Source: Phialophora verrucosa | Lineage: Eukaryota > Ascomycota > Eurotiomycetes > Chaetothyriales > Herpotrichiellaceae | Length of the DNA: 64,000 nucleotides | Reading direction: 5' to 3' | Assembly: GCA_002099365.1 (NCBI GenBank) | Contig: MSED01000015.1 | Coordinates: 1,736,001 to 1,800,000, forward strand | Part shown: positions 1 through 11,500 of the stretch, piece by piece | Numbering within the stretch: the stretch's first letter is position 1 | How the letters are laid out: each line of letters starts with the position of its first letter | Position numbers and translations under genes: made by a program | The notes under the pieces: generated by a model | Told to the model about the DNA's origin: nothing | What the model saw: the letters and a program-made list of their open reading frames with translations, nothing else | The model's database searches: none

Positions 1-414
1 GGGAGGCCACGCAAGTCTTTCTGCCCTAAGACATGCGGCGCAAGAGGCCGCGGCGTCTAGAATGTCTCGCCTGCAAGCCACTTCCAGATCCGTCACAGTC
101 CAAAGTTGTGGCTCCAACTGCGCAAATCAAACACAACGCGAGTCGCCAAACTAGTCGCTCGCTCGCTAAAGAGAGACAACGCTGGACCCTTTACAGACAG
201 CCACATTTAGACTTGACTTCGACTTTTGGCAAGTTGGGAACCGGGCCCAAGGGCTAAACGAGGTGGGCAAATTTGTGCATCCAAGCTAATTAACACGCAG
301 AGCCTGATCATAATACCCAGCTTGTCCGCAAGAGCTCTTCTCGAACTATCGAGTCGGTCAATTCTGCCACTTCGAACCTTGCATTCACAGCATCCTTCAA
401 GGCTCCCCGTCAAG
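1..414. other. 5' flank of first gene, no gene seen
   Basis: Short open frames only, none with a recognisable product. The long frame downstream stays open from 226, but its only reasonable ATG context is at 415, so 226-414 is treated as leader. Confidence 0.5.
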
Positions 415-1791
415 ATGGCACGCATTCTCCTCGACTATCCAAGTTCCGATATCCGGCTGTTTTTCCGTATCTTTTTCAATGTTGCTTCCGCCCTCATTGC
501 TATTGTAGGAAACCAATGCCTTGCCACGCGCGCTAAGCTCAGGCTCGTCCAAGGAGATGCCGTCCCACTACAGCAGTTGACCTCCTGGCTGCAAAGCTAC
601 TCGGCCTTGTTGGCGTGGCAGAAGCTGAAAGCGCTACCAGGAGGCTGGCTATATCCGCTCATGCTTTTGGCATACCTACTGCATCTAGGCTCAGACTACA
701 CAACCGCACTACTCCCCTCACAATCCGTGCGAGACCGGTGCAAATTCGACACCGGCTTGGTTGTCTCAGCTAACATCATCAATGGACCCCCGTGGAACGG
801 AGCGCCTTACACGGTAGTTGCGCAAGCACAAACAACAAGTCTGCTCAATGGCGGGTTGCAAGGCGTTTACAGGAAGGCCAACCGTGCCCTTGACTTCAGT
901 GCCGATGCCAGCGATTTGCTCGGTCAATGGCAGTGCGCCAGGAATCCTCTTGAACTGGACTACGCGTGGAATGTATCAGTCACCGACACAGTGACCAGCC
1001 TGCAGCAACATGGTCTATTGTACGAGACTGCGTTCGAGGTCGGGGCTCTGACTGAAACCATATCACACCTGGTCGTCATCGACACCTCGGCTGGAGAGAA
1101 CGTTGATACGCTCTTCGACGTTCGTTTCTCCGTCGACACCACCGCCACCGGAAACCCGACGAGACATATGCAAAGCTACGAATGCACTCTCAACGACACG
1201 TCCGGGGACCTCGAGCCAATCCAAAAGGGAATTCGATCACTTGCGACTCTCCAGGATTGGAGGCAAGTGCTTCAGGGGGCCATATACGAGGGCACCGGGA
1301 CACCCGCCTCTGACGATGCTGGTCGCATTTTGGCACGAGTCCTGAACTCGATGATCATGGTCGCAGGCGGAGGTAATTATCTCTTGAACACCACTCAGGC
1401 AGACGAGACCCAAGGCTGCATTACCCAGCGTACACACATCTTATGGGAGCTCCTTGTGCTGTCGGGCTTGACACTCGCACTTGTCGTGCTCCTATTCCTC
1501 TACTGGGTTGGACTGGCAATCCACCTGAGCATCGTAACTCGACGCAAGAGAGCCCGCAGTGGCGATGCCAAGTTGACCAGAACATCTCCGCCAGTCGGGC
1601 TCTTCAAGTGGATGGCACACGCGGTGCAGGAGGCGCAACACCCTCGCACCGCAGAGGTGCAGACCGACGAGTTAAGAGATTGGTGTATTGGGACGGGCGC
1701 TGCGAAAGGAGGCTATGTGATCATGAAGAGGGCGAAATCCTCGAATGCATCAGAGGAAGCCATAGCATTGCGGCCAGCTAACGAAGCTTAA
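415..1791 (+). CDS. Uncharacterised fungal membrane protein, three predicted TM segments
   Basis: Single-exon frame of 458 residues from ATG 415, which has a good context (CAAGATGG). The frame is open further upstream without a better ATG. Hydrophobic stretches lie at about residues 14-35, 79-100 and 342-375. Between the second and third is a roughly 240-residue region with several cysteines and N-x-S/T sites, which suggests an extracellular or lumenal domain. A basic, Ser/Thr-rich tail of about 85 residues follows the last segment (starting RRKRAR) and is probably cytoplasmic. I recognise no Pfam-type domain or catalytic motif. The layout resembles multicopy lineage-specific membrane proteins of Pezizomycotina, but that is a general impression. 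No function is proposed. The neighbour on the right is a same-strand Vps62-like gene about 650 bp away. Confidence 0.75.
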   Translation: MARILLDYPSSDIRLFFRIFFNVASALIAIVGNQCLATRAKLRLVQGDAVPLQQLTSWLQSYSALLAWQKLKALPGGWLYPLMLLAYLLHLGSDYTTALLPSQSVRDRCKFDTGLVVSANIINGPPWNGAPYTVVAQAQTTSLLNGGLQGVYRKANRALDFSADASDLLGQWQCARNPLELDYAWNVSVTDTVTSLQQHGLLYETAFEVGALTETISHLVVIDTSAGENVDTLFDVRFSVDTTATGNPTRHMQSYECTLNDTSGDLEPIQKGIRSLATLQDWRQVLQGAIYEGTGTPASDDAGRILARVLNSMIMVAGGGNYLLNTTQADETQGCITQRTHILWELLVLSGLTLALVVLLFLYWVGLAIHLSIVTRRKRARSGDAKLTRTSPPVGLFKWMAHAVQEAQHPRTAEVQTDELRDWCIGTGAAKGGYVIMKRAKSSNASEEAIALRPANEA

Positions 1792-2443
1792 GCCCTGGTA
1801 GCCGTCTTAACAGTAGATCGATCGACAGCGCCTCACAGAGATATGACCATGCGATTCAGCAGAAATGCATAAACAGTCAGCTTTGCATTCTCTCCTAGTG
1901 GCAGTCCCGATGCCTGTGAAGCGAGCACACTTCTCGTATTCAGTGCGCGATATCCTTTTGACCGGGGACTGGTACAGATGTGCAATGGGGTGCCATGAGC
2001 GTCGTGGGGAAACAAGCCTGCCCGCTTGTCGCCTCTCATCCAGCGTTGCTTCGCTCAACTCCTACAGCTCTTCTCCCCAACCGAATCAAGGCAGTCCAGC
2101 TTCGACGCGATCGGGCCATCCTGGACAGAATCTCCCCCTACCCCGATCCGATGGCTGTTATATCGTCGAGGAATGAGGTCTGCAAGGGCGTCTTCGTGGG
2201 TTTACAGCTGGAGCTGAAGCAATACGAGCCATGGCGCAGCTGAATGCACAGCTAGCACCATTTCCGCCGTGACAGCTCTCCTGTCCACATGCCAGCCTCA
2301 CTATGCGTGACGAGCAGAAGCATGAAAGAAATGATGAGCTTGCAGAGATATAAGCGCAGTGATGGTCGCACCGTGTTGTGGCGGCCTCTGTTCATCTCGT
2401 CGCATTGCCTTCACTCCTCTCAATTACACCCAGAACCATCACC
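1792..2443. other. Intergenic region, promoter of Vps62-like gene
   Basis: No coding frame with recognisable content. A TATA-like stretch (TATAA at 2349-2353) lies about 95 bp upstream of the next ATG. Nothing else stands out. Confidence 0.5.
2349..2353 (+). promoter_or_regulatory. TATA-like element upstream of Vps62-like gene
   Basis: GATATAAG lies 91-95 bp before the ATG at 2444, a plausible distance for a fungal TATA box. This rests on sequence alone. Confidence 0.35.
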
Positions 2444-3594
2444 ATGAGCTCAACAGCTGTCCCGCACCCGGCTCCCGCCACTGTGACAGACAGGGAAAAG
2501 GTGCCTTCATTTGTCCTTGAATACGGTCAGTTTTCCAGCAGCAGCAACGTGTCGACGAGCAGCCCGCTGATTGTGCTCAACACTTAATAGCCCCAATCGT
2601 GTATCTCCAGTCCAAGGAAGAGTATCTTCCTTCAGACATCGGATCTCAACTGAAACATACCCACGCGGCTTACAAAGGCAGCCCAATCCCAAACTGCCCC
2701 TCACCACTGACGCTGGACAACCTAGACGAATTGAACGCGCACGGTGGGAAAGACGTCTTCTTGAGCTCCAACGACGACGTGTCCAAGAACCCCGAGTGGA
2801 TGAAAGGCGTGCGACCCGATGCGAATGGGAAAACGAACGGTGCCAAGTCGTGCTGCATTGTGGTCAACGACCACGGCACGGGCACCGTCGACGCCTTCTA
2901 CATGTACTTCTACGCCTACAACCAGGGGCAGACCATCTTTGCGAAGGAACTCGGCGACCATGTGGGCGACTGGTCAGTGTGCACATACCGCAAATATACT
3001 ACATACCCTGCTGTTGTCTTCTCTCTCCACTAACACCACTGCAGGGAACACAACATGATTCGCTTCAAGGACGGCAAACCAACCGCGCTTTGGTACTCGC
3101 AACACGCGTCCGGGGAGGCGCTGTACTACAAACTGGTGGAGAAACACAACCACGGCCCGCGGCCCATCTCGTACACCGCCCGTGGCACGCACGCCAACTA
3201 CGCCACGGCCGGGACGCACGACCACGCGATCCCGCACTTCAACCTGCCGCTCGGCGTGTTGATGGATGTGTGCGACCGCGGGACACTCTGGGACCCGACC
3301 CTCAATGCCTTGTTCTACAAGTACGTGCCCAAGGTGCCGGGTAAGGATTCGGAGGGCGGCACGTTCACGGCGTACGAGCCGGGCACGCCAGTGGCGTGGT
3401 TGCGCTTCCTGGGCCATTGGGGGGACGAAAGGTTCCCAGCAGGAGATCCAAGGCAGCGAGAAAAGAACATTGGCAAGCATTTCAAGTATGAGGGAGGTCC
3501 GACGGGGCCGTATGACAAGGTGCTGGAGAGGAAGGACATTTGGCCCAAGGGATCCGCAGGGGAGCATATCTGGAAGATCATGCCGTGGGCATGA
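2444..3594 (+). CDS. Vacuolar protein sorting-associated protein 62 family protein
   Basis: Three exons: 2444-2525, 2591-2972 and 3045-3594, giving 337 residues. Both introns (2526-2590 and 2973-3044) start GTCAGT and end TAG or CAG. The joined protein reads through the family hallmark YAPIVYLQSKEEYLPSDI near residue 27, then a long acidic and aromatic region with FYMYFYAYNQG, then GTHANYATAGTHDHAIP and WLRFLGHWGD. These are typical of the Vps62/DUF946 family found in fungi and plants. Yeast Vps62 was named from a vacuolar sorting phenotype, but the biochemical role of the family is unclear. No signal peptide or TM segment is seen. It converges on the methyltransferase gene, with 151 bp between the stops. 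Family assignment is firm and function is not. Confidence 0.88.
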
Positions 3595-3745
3595 GCGAGC
3601 GATAAGTGGGTGTGTAGAGGGTCCACAGCATCAGCAACGGACGCCTCGCTATGGACTCTATACTCATCTATCTAGCTACCAAAGTACTTGACTAGCCCCG
3701 CTCCCTTTGCTCCCTACGCTCACACGGGGATACGTACATTATGCA

Positions 3746-4435
3746 CTATACATCTCGTCCTCCCTTCCTCGCATACACGAACAAATGGTTCTCCTCCCAC
3801 ACGTCCTCGTCCTTGCAGGTCCCCGCCTCCACCGCTCTCGGCGTATACTGACTCCTCTCCACCCTGAGGACGTCGAACCCGACGTCTCTCATCCGGTCGA
3901 GCACCTCCTCCTCACTCAACCCACTCGCCACGATCGGCCGGCCCATCCACGCGATCTCCAAACCCTCCCCCGCAATCGGCACCGTCGCGAACACGAACAG
4001 GCCCCCCGGGCACAACCAGTCGTACACCCTCCCAATGCACGTCCTGATATCCGCGCGGCTCACGCTGGCAATCAAGCTGAAGTACACGGTGATGGCGTCG
4101 TAGGCGGCGGTGACCGCGGGCTCGAAGTCCCGCACATCGACCTTGACGAACGACGCGGCCGGCACGTTGCGCGTCGCCGCCGCGACCATGACGGCCGAGA
4201 CGTCGATACCCGTGACGGAATGACCCGCCGAGGCGAGCGTCGAGCACACGGGCCGCCCGGTGCCGCACCCTATATCGAGGACGGAGCATTGCCGGCTGGC
4301 CGGGAGGTGTGCGAGCAGCCACGCCAGGGAGGCTTGTTGGGGCGCACAGTCTGCGAAGGCGGATTCGTAGGCCGGGCCAACCGAGTCGAAGAGGGATTCG
4401 GCATCGAGGCGCTCAATCGATGGCGTGGTGGACAT
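3746..4435 (-). CDS. Class I SAM-dependent methyltransferase
   Basis: Intronless, 229 residues, ATG at 4435. Motif I is intact at residues 53-60 (LDIGCGTG). It is followed by an acidic strand-2 residue in GIDVSAVMV (about 75-83) and a FVKVDVRDF strand (about 95-103). GGLFVFATVPIAGEG fits the strand and loop after the catalytic core. This is the Methyltransf_11/25 fold. The size is that of a small free-standing enzyme, without a substrate domain that would show what is methylated. No TM segment or targeting signal is seen. The GC-rich antisense frames across this gene are shadows. The substrate is unknown, and the neighbours (Vps62-like, NLR) do not suggest a pathway. Confidence 0.85.
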   Translation of the reverse strand: MSTTPSIERLDAESLFDSVGPAYESAFADCAPQQASLAWLLAHLPASRQCSVLDIGCGTGRPVCSTLASAGHSVTGIDVSAVMVAAATRNVPAASFVKVDVRDFEPAVTAAYDAITVYFSLIASVSRADIRTCIGRVYDWLCPGGLFVFATVPIAGEGLEIAWMGRPIVASGLSEEEVLDRMRDVGFDVLRVERSQYTPRAVEAGTCKDEDVWEENHLFVYARKGGRDV

Positions 4436-5531
4436 TGCGGTTCCGAGGGACGGAGAGCACCGCGGATTGTGGTCTGTTTGCCGTGTACTATTCCGTCATT
4501 TGCCAATGGCGAGGAATCTGTGGATTTGAGCCCTTGGAGTAAGCAATTAGTTACTGATTGCACTACCACAACCGTGGACACCATACGGACTTTACCATCT
4601 CGATCGCGTCGGGTGGACAAGAACTGCCGAGACGGGGCGGCGTGGGTTGATAAGCATCGATTGCGCCTCGCTTTTGGGGGACAACCTAATTAGCTACATG
4701 TAGCTGCATATGTAGGGATTGCTAAGCTCCATACTCCGTAGAGTACTCGCACTGTGTACGAGTACAGTGTCGTTGTTTGTAAAGTCGTTGATAGGGAATC
4801 CGCCTCCGGTTTATATATCCTACACTTTGTATAAGAACGCCAACTCCCAACCCATACCTCCCTTGCTTCCTCTCCCTCCGGCGTCCGGACGCACTCATCA
4901 TGCTTCCAGCCGATCTTGCCTGAACGCTATCCCCTAAATATCGCGCAAGGCACTCCGTTTTCGATTCCAGCGTCATTCTTTCACCGGCTCGTCCAAAATC
5001 TGTCTCGCCTCCTCCATTTTGCGCCATCGCCCTCTCACAGGTATCGAGAAAGGCCCTTGTTTGGCTCCTCACACTTTTGGAGGCCCGAAGATACTGCTCA
5101 TCTTCTCACATGCCGGCTAAGTAAGCTAATCGCCATAATCAAATGTCCGATCACATAAAAGTCCTGCTCGGCTCAGTCGGTTGTGTGCCTCTGTTGCTGC
5201 CTGCTCTCCGCCTCGAACTCGCAACATCGAAGTGAGGCCCGGTCTTCCTTTTGTTTGTTCAACTCTGAGGATTATATGTTTGGCCGGAAGTGGTGGTGTT
5301 GTTGCACGAAAGCCTTTGGGACTCTGATGGCGTGCTGCCCTCCCAAACACACCGTCGACGCAGACTCCTTCTAGCGCGATGACGTCGGCAAGGGTGGTAT
5401 ACGTGGCGCGCCTTTCCCAAGTCCCGGCCGTGAGATAGTCGAAGGTGATGTGGGCTCCGCAATCCGAGGTTGGAGGTTGCATGCAAGTTTTGCATAGATC
5501 AGCCAGCAAAGACCCGAAGACAGCATGCTAG
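4436..5531. other. Intergenic region of 1.1 kb with short palindromes
   Basis: No gene seen. It contains a perfect 14-bp palindrome at 4692-4705, TACTCCGTA at 4732-4740, TACGAGTA at 4757-4764 and an AT-rich TTATATAT at 4811-4818. A stretch near 5170-5240 looks slightly tRNA-like but does not fold. Confidence 0.5.
4692..4705. repeat. Perfect 14-bp palindrome
   Basis: AGCTACATGTAGCT reads the same on both strands. It lies 257 bp upstream of the methyltransferase start. It could bind a dimeric regulator or be chance. Confidence 0.5.
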
Positions 5532-8500
5532 CTAGGCAAAGGTTGCTGATATATGGGTATCTAGTTTGTTCGTATTGTGAACCTCATACAGAACATGATG
5601 CGAGTCGCGGAGTTCTTCGGTCCACCAAAGAGTGATGCGTGGCGCATCACGGGGCAGGGTTGACCGGAAGCCGTCTCCTCTACACCGTGCTATTTTGGGA
5701 TTGGATTCATCGTGCCTTCCCCCAAGTTGCCGCATTAGCTTGGAGATCCTGCTACGCCGTCGCCACTTTGGCAGGGTCAGCACGGAGGAGTGTGAGGTCG
5801 GGAACGGAGTTGAATAGCATCGCTGAGGTGGGACGCCAGCACGTCGCAAGATTGATATTGCTTCTTCGGCAAGGACGGAAACCTTGGCCTTTGTCCACTG
5901 CGGTATCGCTGGGTTGCTCAGGAAGGAAGTCATGAGGTCCTGAACCCAGGCTGATATCGATCGTTCTCTCATGATGGCGACCATGGCCTTGTTTGCTTGA
6001 ATCTCTTCCACTTTGGCAAACGGCCCTTCGATGATAAGGTGTGGATCCGCGCCAGCATTCAGGAACAAAACGATGAGCTCGAAGTACAACTCCAGAATGG
6101 TCCAGTCTTCTTGTTCGTTCCTCACGATCAAAGGTTTGCATTCCACGACGTCCACTAATAGCCTACCCCATGCACCGTCCGGTGACTCCGTGGTGGTTAG
6201 GCTGGCCCCGCGTTGAATGAGGATTTCTGCAATTCTTAGCACTTCATGATGTGATTTCACCGTTTGGCATGCACGTAAGTGCCGCTTGCTCGTGATCTCT
6301 CTTAGGCAGTCTGGATATGCTTGATTGATCCAACCGAAATGCTTCCGTGTGAGGAACTTGCTGGTGCTACGGGCAAGTCCAAACCACAGAGCAATTGGAA
6401 GGGCTGACGATGAGCTCAAGGTGCTACAGGGCACCGGCATCGACAACCATGCGAGTAGATCAGCCCAGCGTAGAGACAATCCGAATCGTAGCAGCTCATC
6501 CAGATACGGCAATACGTCGTTGCCAGCAAGGTCTGCATTTTGAGCCTGCAGAACGAACTGCTCAACGATTGAAGGGTTGCAAGTCTCAATCAGGGGAAGG
6601 CTTTGTCTGTATCCTTTGACGAGCTGCAAAGTGGAGCTGAGCAAGGCGACGGACGGATCGAAGCTCGATTTCGAGGTTAAGCTAGTGAGGTAAGTCATCA
6701 CTTGCTTTTGCTGTAGATAATCGGCAACGGTTCTGTGCATGAATTGGACCACAGGCTCGTGCCCTGTGGGAGTATCGGAAATACTACGCTGGGAAATCTC
6801 GAGTAGTCCCATACAGCGACTCTGAAGACGAGCCTCGAGGGCTTGTACTCTGGGCCGCAGAGAATCCTGACTCGGAGGTTTCCAATCTGGGCGTAAGACG
6901 TTCGTTGGGTTTTCATCTGCTGCAAAGGACATTTGGAGTGAGGTGAGCTCTACACCAGTTTTCAGGCCATGTAGAACTACCTGAAGATATTCAGATGCCT
7001 TCGGGCGGTAGATCGGTTGTATCTGCTCCATAATATGCCGATAGAGATCTTCGAGTTCCTCTGGGAAGTAGTCCAATCGCTTTTCCAGATCAGCCATTGT
7101 GTCGCCATTGTCAAAGCCGTGCGTCAGGTTCTCCATAACCAAATAGACCCACAAGAACACTCCTGCCGAGCGATCGAGTATTCGAGACGTCAGTATGTCG
7201 GCTCTAATATTCTCAGGTTCGAGCATGTGCCGCATATTTGAGTCCTTCCCGAACGCAGCGTTGATATAAAGCCGCATGTCGCTGCGTGTGAGTTCTTCCA
7301 AATTGAGCGTCGGACAGCCTTGGAAGACTTGGATGAAAGCAGGTAGTGGACGGCTGGACACCACCATCTTCACGTGAGGTCCATAAGCAGTCCTTAGGAG
7401 TTCAGCTAATTCGTGATGATTACCGTCGTATTCATCGAGCCCATCAATGAAGAAGCAGAACTTGTACCTCTCGGAAAGACCGTGGACGATATGGCGAAAT
7501 GCAGACATGTAGTCTTGGTCGGTCAACTGATCCACTTTCTGAATACCGGGTTCTTGATATACAGCCAATTCGTCGAAATACTGGGGAAAGACCAGACCTA
7601 TCAGCTCTCTCCGCGCATTTAGCATGGAGTAGAGCAGAGATCTAAGCATTCCGGTCTTACTCTTTTGTATCTTCGTTCCAGGAAGCCAGAAAAAGAAGCT
7701 TGCGCAAAGCATTTCGGCCGGGCGTGCCCACTCCTTAAGCAATTCCTGGGTTTGTGTCTGTTTCGTGATATACTTCATGAGTGTGGACTTCCCAGATCCA
7801 GGCTTGCCTTTGATCCAGAAAAGATTGGAGCCACCACGCAACCACTCAGAGAAATCAGGCCATCTGTCGTTCTCTGAGGAAGACTTCTCGAAGACCCATC
7901 TGTATGTTCCCGGGTGATGTTCTTTCACACTATTCTGGCGTTCAAACATCTCCCTGAAAGATATTGATTGCAGGATCTGGCTCCTGAGTATATCTCTGTC
8001 CGGGATTCCTTGATCCGCCGGAGGGCGTGTCTTAATGAAAGGTTCCATACTCCGTTTTGCTGTTGCGTGTATACTGTTGTCGCTCGTTGCTTTGCTCGAT
8101 CCTTTCTTCTCAGCTTGTGCTAAAGAATTGGTGCACGACAGAATCATCCCTGTTTCATTTCCAAGCTGTGAAGAATATACATCGAGATTCGTGTTGTGGG
8201 CCTTGCTTGTGGGTATAGGTAAGTCTGTGAGGAAGTCAACGAGGCTGGGGCTCGCGACTTCATCTTCCAACTCGGGAGGTCGTCTCGTTTTGTGAATTTC
8301 ATCAGAATTGGTAGTAGCTTCCCCCTGGCGTGAGTGGAAGTAGCGTTGATCATCAGTTGTAGCAATCTTGATCTTCCTCAGAATTTCGTCAAGCTCGAAG
8401 AAGAGAGTAGAGCTACTAGGCCGATGGGATGGATCCAGGCTTAGAAGGTCTTTTGTGAGGCGGACAATTCGTGTAGATACAGCATTGCCGGCCCAATTCA

Positions 8501-11500
8501 CCTCCAGACCCGCCAACTGCTCGACTACAGCAGGCTTGAGGAGGACGTTACCAAGGTTATCGATGTACCAAAACGATGTGGTTTCATGCCCTCTTGCGTT
8601 CGGGGTATTCTGCAGTCTCTGAAGAGCGAATGTGTCGGTATCGGAGTCAGGGCGCCCTGTCAGCCACATCATGGCCTCAAGAAGTACGCATCCAAAAGAC
8701 CATATATCGTACGGCCGAGATGCTCGCCCGTGTTGATAAACCTCCGGTGCTCCATAGCCTGCCGACAGCTGCCCACTATTTTCGGTGAAATAGCTTTCGG
8801 AACTGAAACCAGACCCTTTGATGGCGAGGCCACAACGGGCCGAACCAAAGTCGCTGATTTTGAACAGAGGATAGTCAGATGAGAGACTATCAAACACAAG
8901 TATGTTTTCCGGTTTGAGGTCGTGATGATATCCAGTGTATATCTTCTGATGTTCCATCGAGCTGCGACTTTGCTTTTCAGATGGAATTAGAGGCATTTCA
9001 TGGATGCAGCTCAACGCATTGGCAAGGCCTCTCATCTGTCTCACAAGCCATGACAGACTCTCAAGACTGCCGCTTGGGCTCGGTGAGCTCCTCAAAAATT
9101 GCTTGAAATTGCCGCTAGCAAGGGGCATGAGCTGGTAAAATGTCTCGTTTTGAGTCCAGGAAGCCAGAATAGGTGTGATATGGTCATGACGATGCCTGGA
9201 AAGACGTTGAAGCGCGCGCATCTCATTGTCGAAAGCAGTCTCGGTTTTGTGTCCTTGCTGAAAATAGACCTTCAATGCGAGGCCTCTGGCATATCTGTCG
9301 CGGCCTGGGTTGAGATCAACTTTGAAAACACGGCCGAAGCTGCCCTCGCCAAGGCGATCCGTAGACTTGTCAAATGAGATGGGTACAACGATGTCAGGTT
9401 CGAGGTACTCGTGCTCAAACTCGTGTCGGATGGAAATATCGTGCACAAAGAAGCCGCCCTGAATTGTCATCATGATCTCCCACTTAACACGATAGCGCTC
9501 TGAAGGGCAATGGTCGGCGAGAAGAGGCAGGCTGAAATCGTCCAGTCCATTCGAGATCATAGCATGCAAGCAAGCCAGCTCCAAGTCGACATAGATGCAT
9601 AAAGCCAGCAGCCGAATTGCGGATCTCGCCACCTTCCTCGCAAAAGCCTGTTTCGTGTCTCGAGGGGGTTTGCCTGGAATTTGAGACGGAAGCAACAGCC
9701 TAATCAAGGATTCGTCTTCGTTGATCAGGGTTGCGACGGTTTCCTCTTGGAATATCTCCTCCAGATATTGAGACGGAATATACCTTCTCCCTGCGAAATT
9801 GCTTCTCATGTGACTGTGGATATCGTCGCGAACTCTACTGGTGTGGGTTTTCCGGGTAGGACGAGTCTCAAATTCAGTAGGTTCGCTGTTCGCTGTGACC
9901 GAAACATGCCGTACTTCAACCTCACACAGGTCTGGTGAGGACAATCTCCGACGAATCCTATCGCCGGGTTTCGAATAGGTGATTGAAGGACTCGTTTTGG
10001 CTTCCAAGTTGTGCATCAGGCCCGATGGGTTGGGAAGTCGACAATCTCTACTTCGCCAACCCTCTCCATTCCTCCACATGTCGACTTGGGTCGGGCTTGG
10101 AATGTTCACGCTGCTCGTTTTCAGGCATTTCTTCATATCATCAAATGCATCTCGCATTGGAATCATGTATGCCCATGGCAGATCGTCTCTGGCGGCAATA
10201 ACGAAACCGCACACTTGCTTTCCGTGTATGACCCAGGTCCCGGAAGCGCCCGGTGCTTGTGAATATTAGATTGTGCCATGCTCGAAGCAACCGATAAGCA
10301 AACTTACGCAATGGTTTCTCCAAGGTTATCAGCAGGACCTCATATAGAGAGTCCTCTATGTGCAAGGTTGAGTAGGTGGAGCTGAGAAAGCCAGGCAGAG
10401 GCTCGTTAGCTGTTGCGATAGTCACGGGGCTACAACCACCAATCACTCCAACATGCATTTCCTGTATGTATTCTTGCTGGAACAAATTAGGCTTCAAGAC
10501 CTGGTTGAGAAGGGAATCCGGAGCACCAGAGAGATCCACTAGCAGCCAATCAAGGTCGTCGTTGGAATAGTCCGGGATCGCAGTCTCATGATCGAGCGTG
10601 GGTGGATACATGACACCAACTGGCCAATGGTCCATTTCCATCTCGATTGAACACTGAAGCAACCCAGCTGGATAGTGCGGAAGCGATACAGCCGTGGTCG
10701 CAAGGGAACTTGGGTGATGAGTGGAAGTCGAATCAACATCGCCAGACGGACGAGAGGATGATGTTTGACTACAGGTACTGCTGCTCCTGCCCACCAAACC
10801 CCTGGACCTCAGAAGATATGTGTTGGACTCTGCCGTAGTCTCGTAAAGGGCATGCCTGGTTGCTAGGAGGTAAGGGACTTCGTCCACTGATATTAAACCT
10901 CCGATTTTGGACGTTCTGCCATTAGCAAATACCAAATCGAGCCCACAGGAAGTGGCGACATGGCCTGGCACACTCAAAAGCGAGCCCATCATTCCAAGTA
11001 GAGCTCTTCTGTGGTGGTCTATCGGCCTTGATGTTCTGCGTGGAGGCTTGCCGAGCACATAGTGACTTACACCGTGAAAGTGCAGCCGTTCCTTCAGCCA
11101 TGAATCTTGGCTCAGATATTATCTCACACGTCTTTGCGTGTCCCCGTCATTACACCACACAAGGATCGATGGCAAAAGCCATTCATGACGAGTACCAGCC
11201 AGAGAGAATTCCAGCATCCAGGTGTTCCTGCGGCATTTTCTGTCCAGTTCTGCTCTCATTCTGGGTCTGAACTCATTTGTGTATATCTTTTGAAGTGCCG
11301 CATCGACATGTGGTTGCAGGAACAGACCTTCCAACTCGAAGACATGCATTGAGGGCGCGGGGGAAGGAGGACTTGACATGGAAGTCAAGGCCGTACTAGC
11401 TGTTCCCGCAGATGGAGGTTCAGAGCTTGACCCGGTCGTCGCAGAGGATGCACCTGCGGCCGAAGCAGAACTCGAGGCTGCCGCTTCTGCTGCCAGGAAT

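Noticed and set aside
3707..4693. 328-codon plus-strand frame
   Set aside because: Antisense shadow of the GC-rich methyltransferase gene.
5155..5240. tRNA-like stretch with GGCTCAGTCGGTT
   Set aside because: No acceptor stem pairing and no proper T-arm, so not a tRNA.
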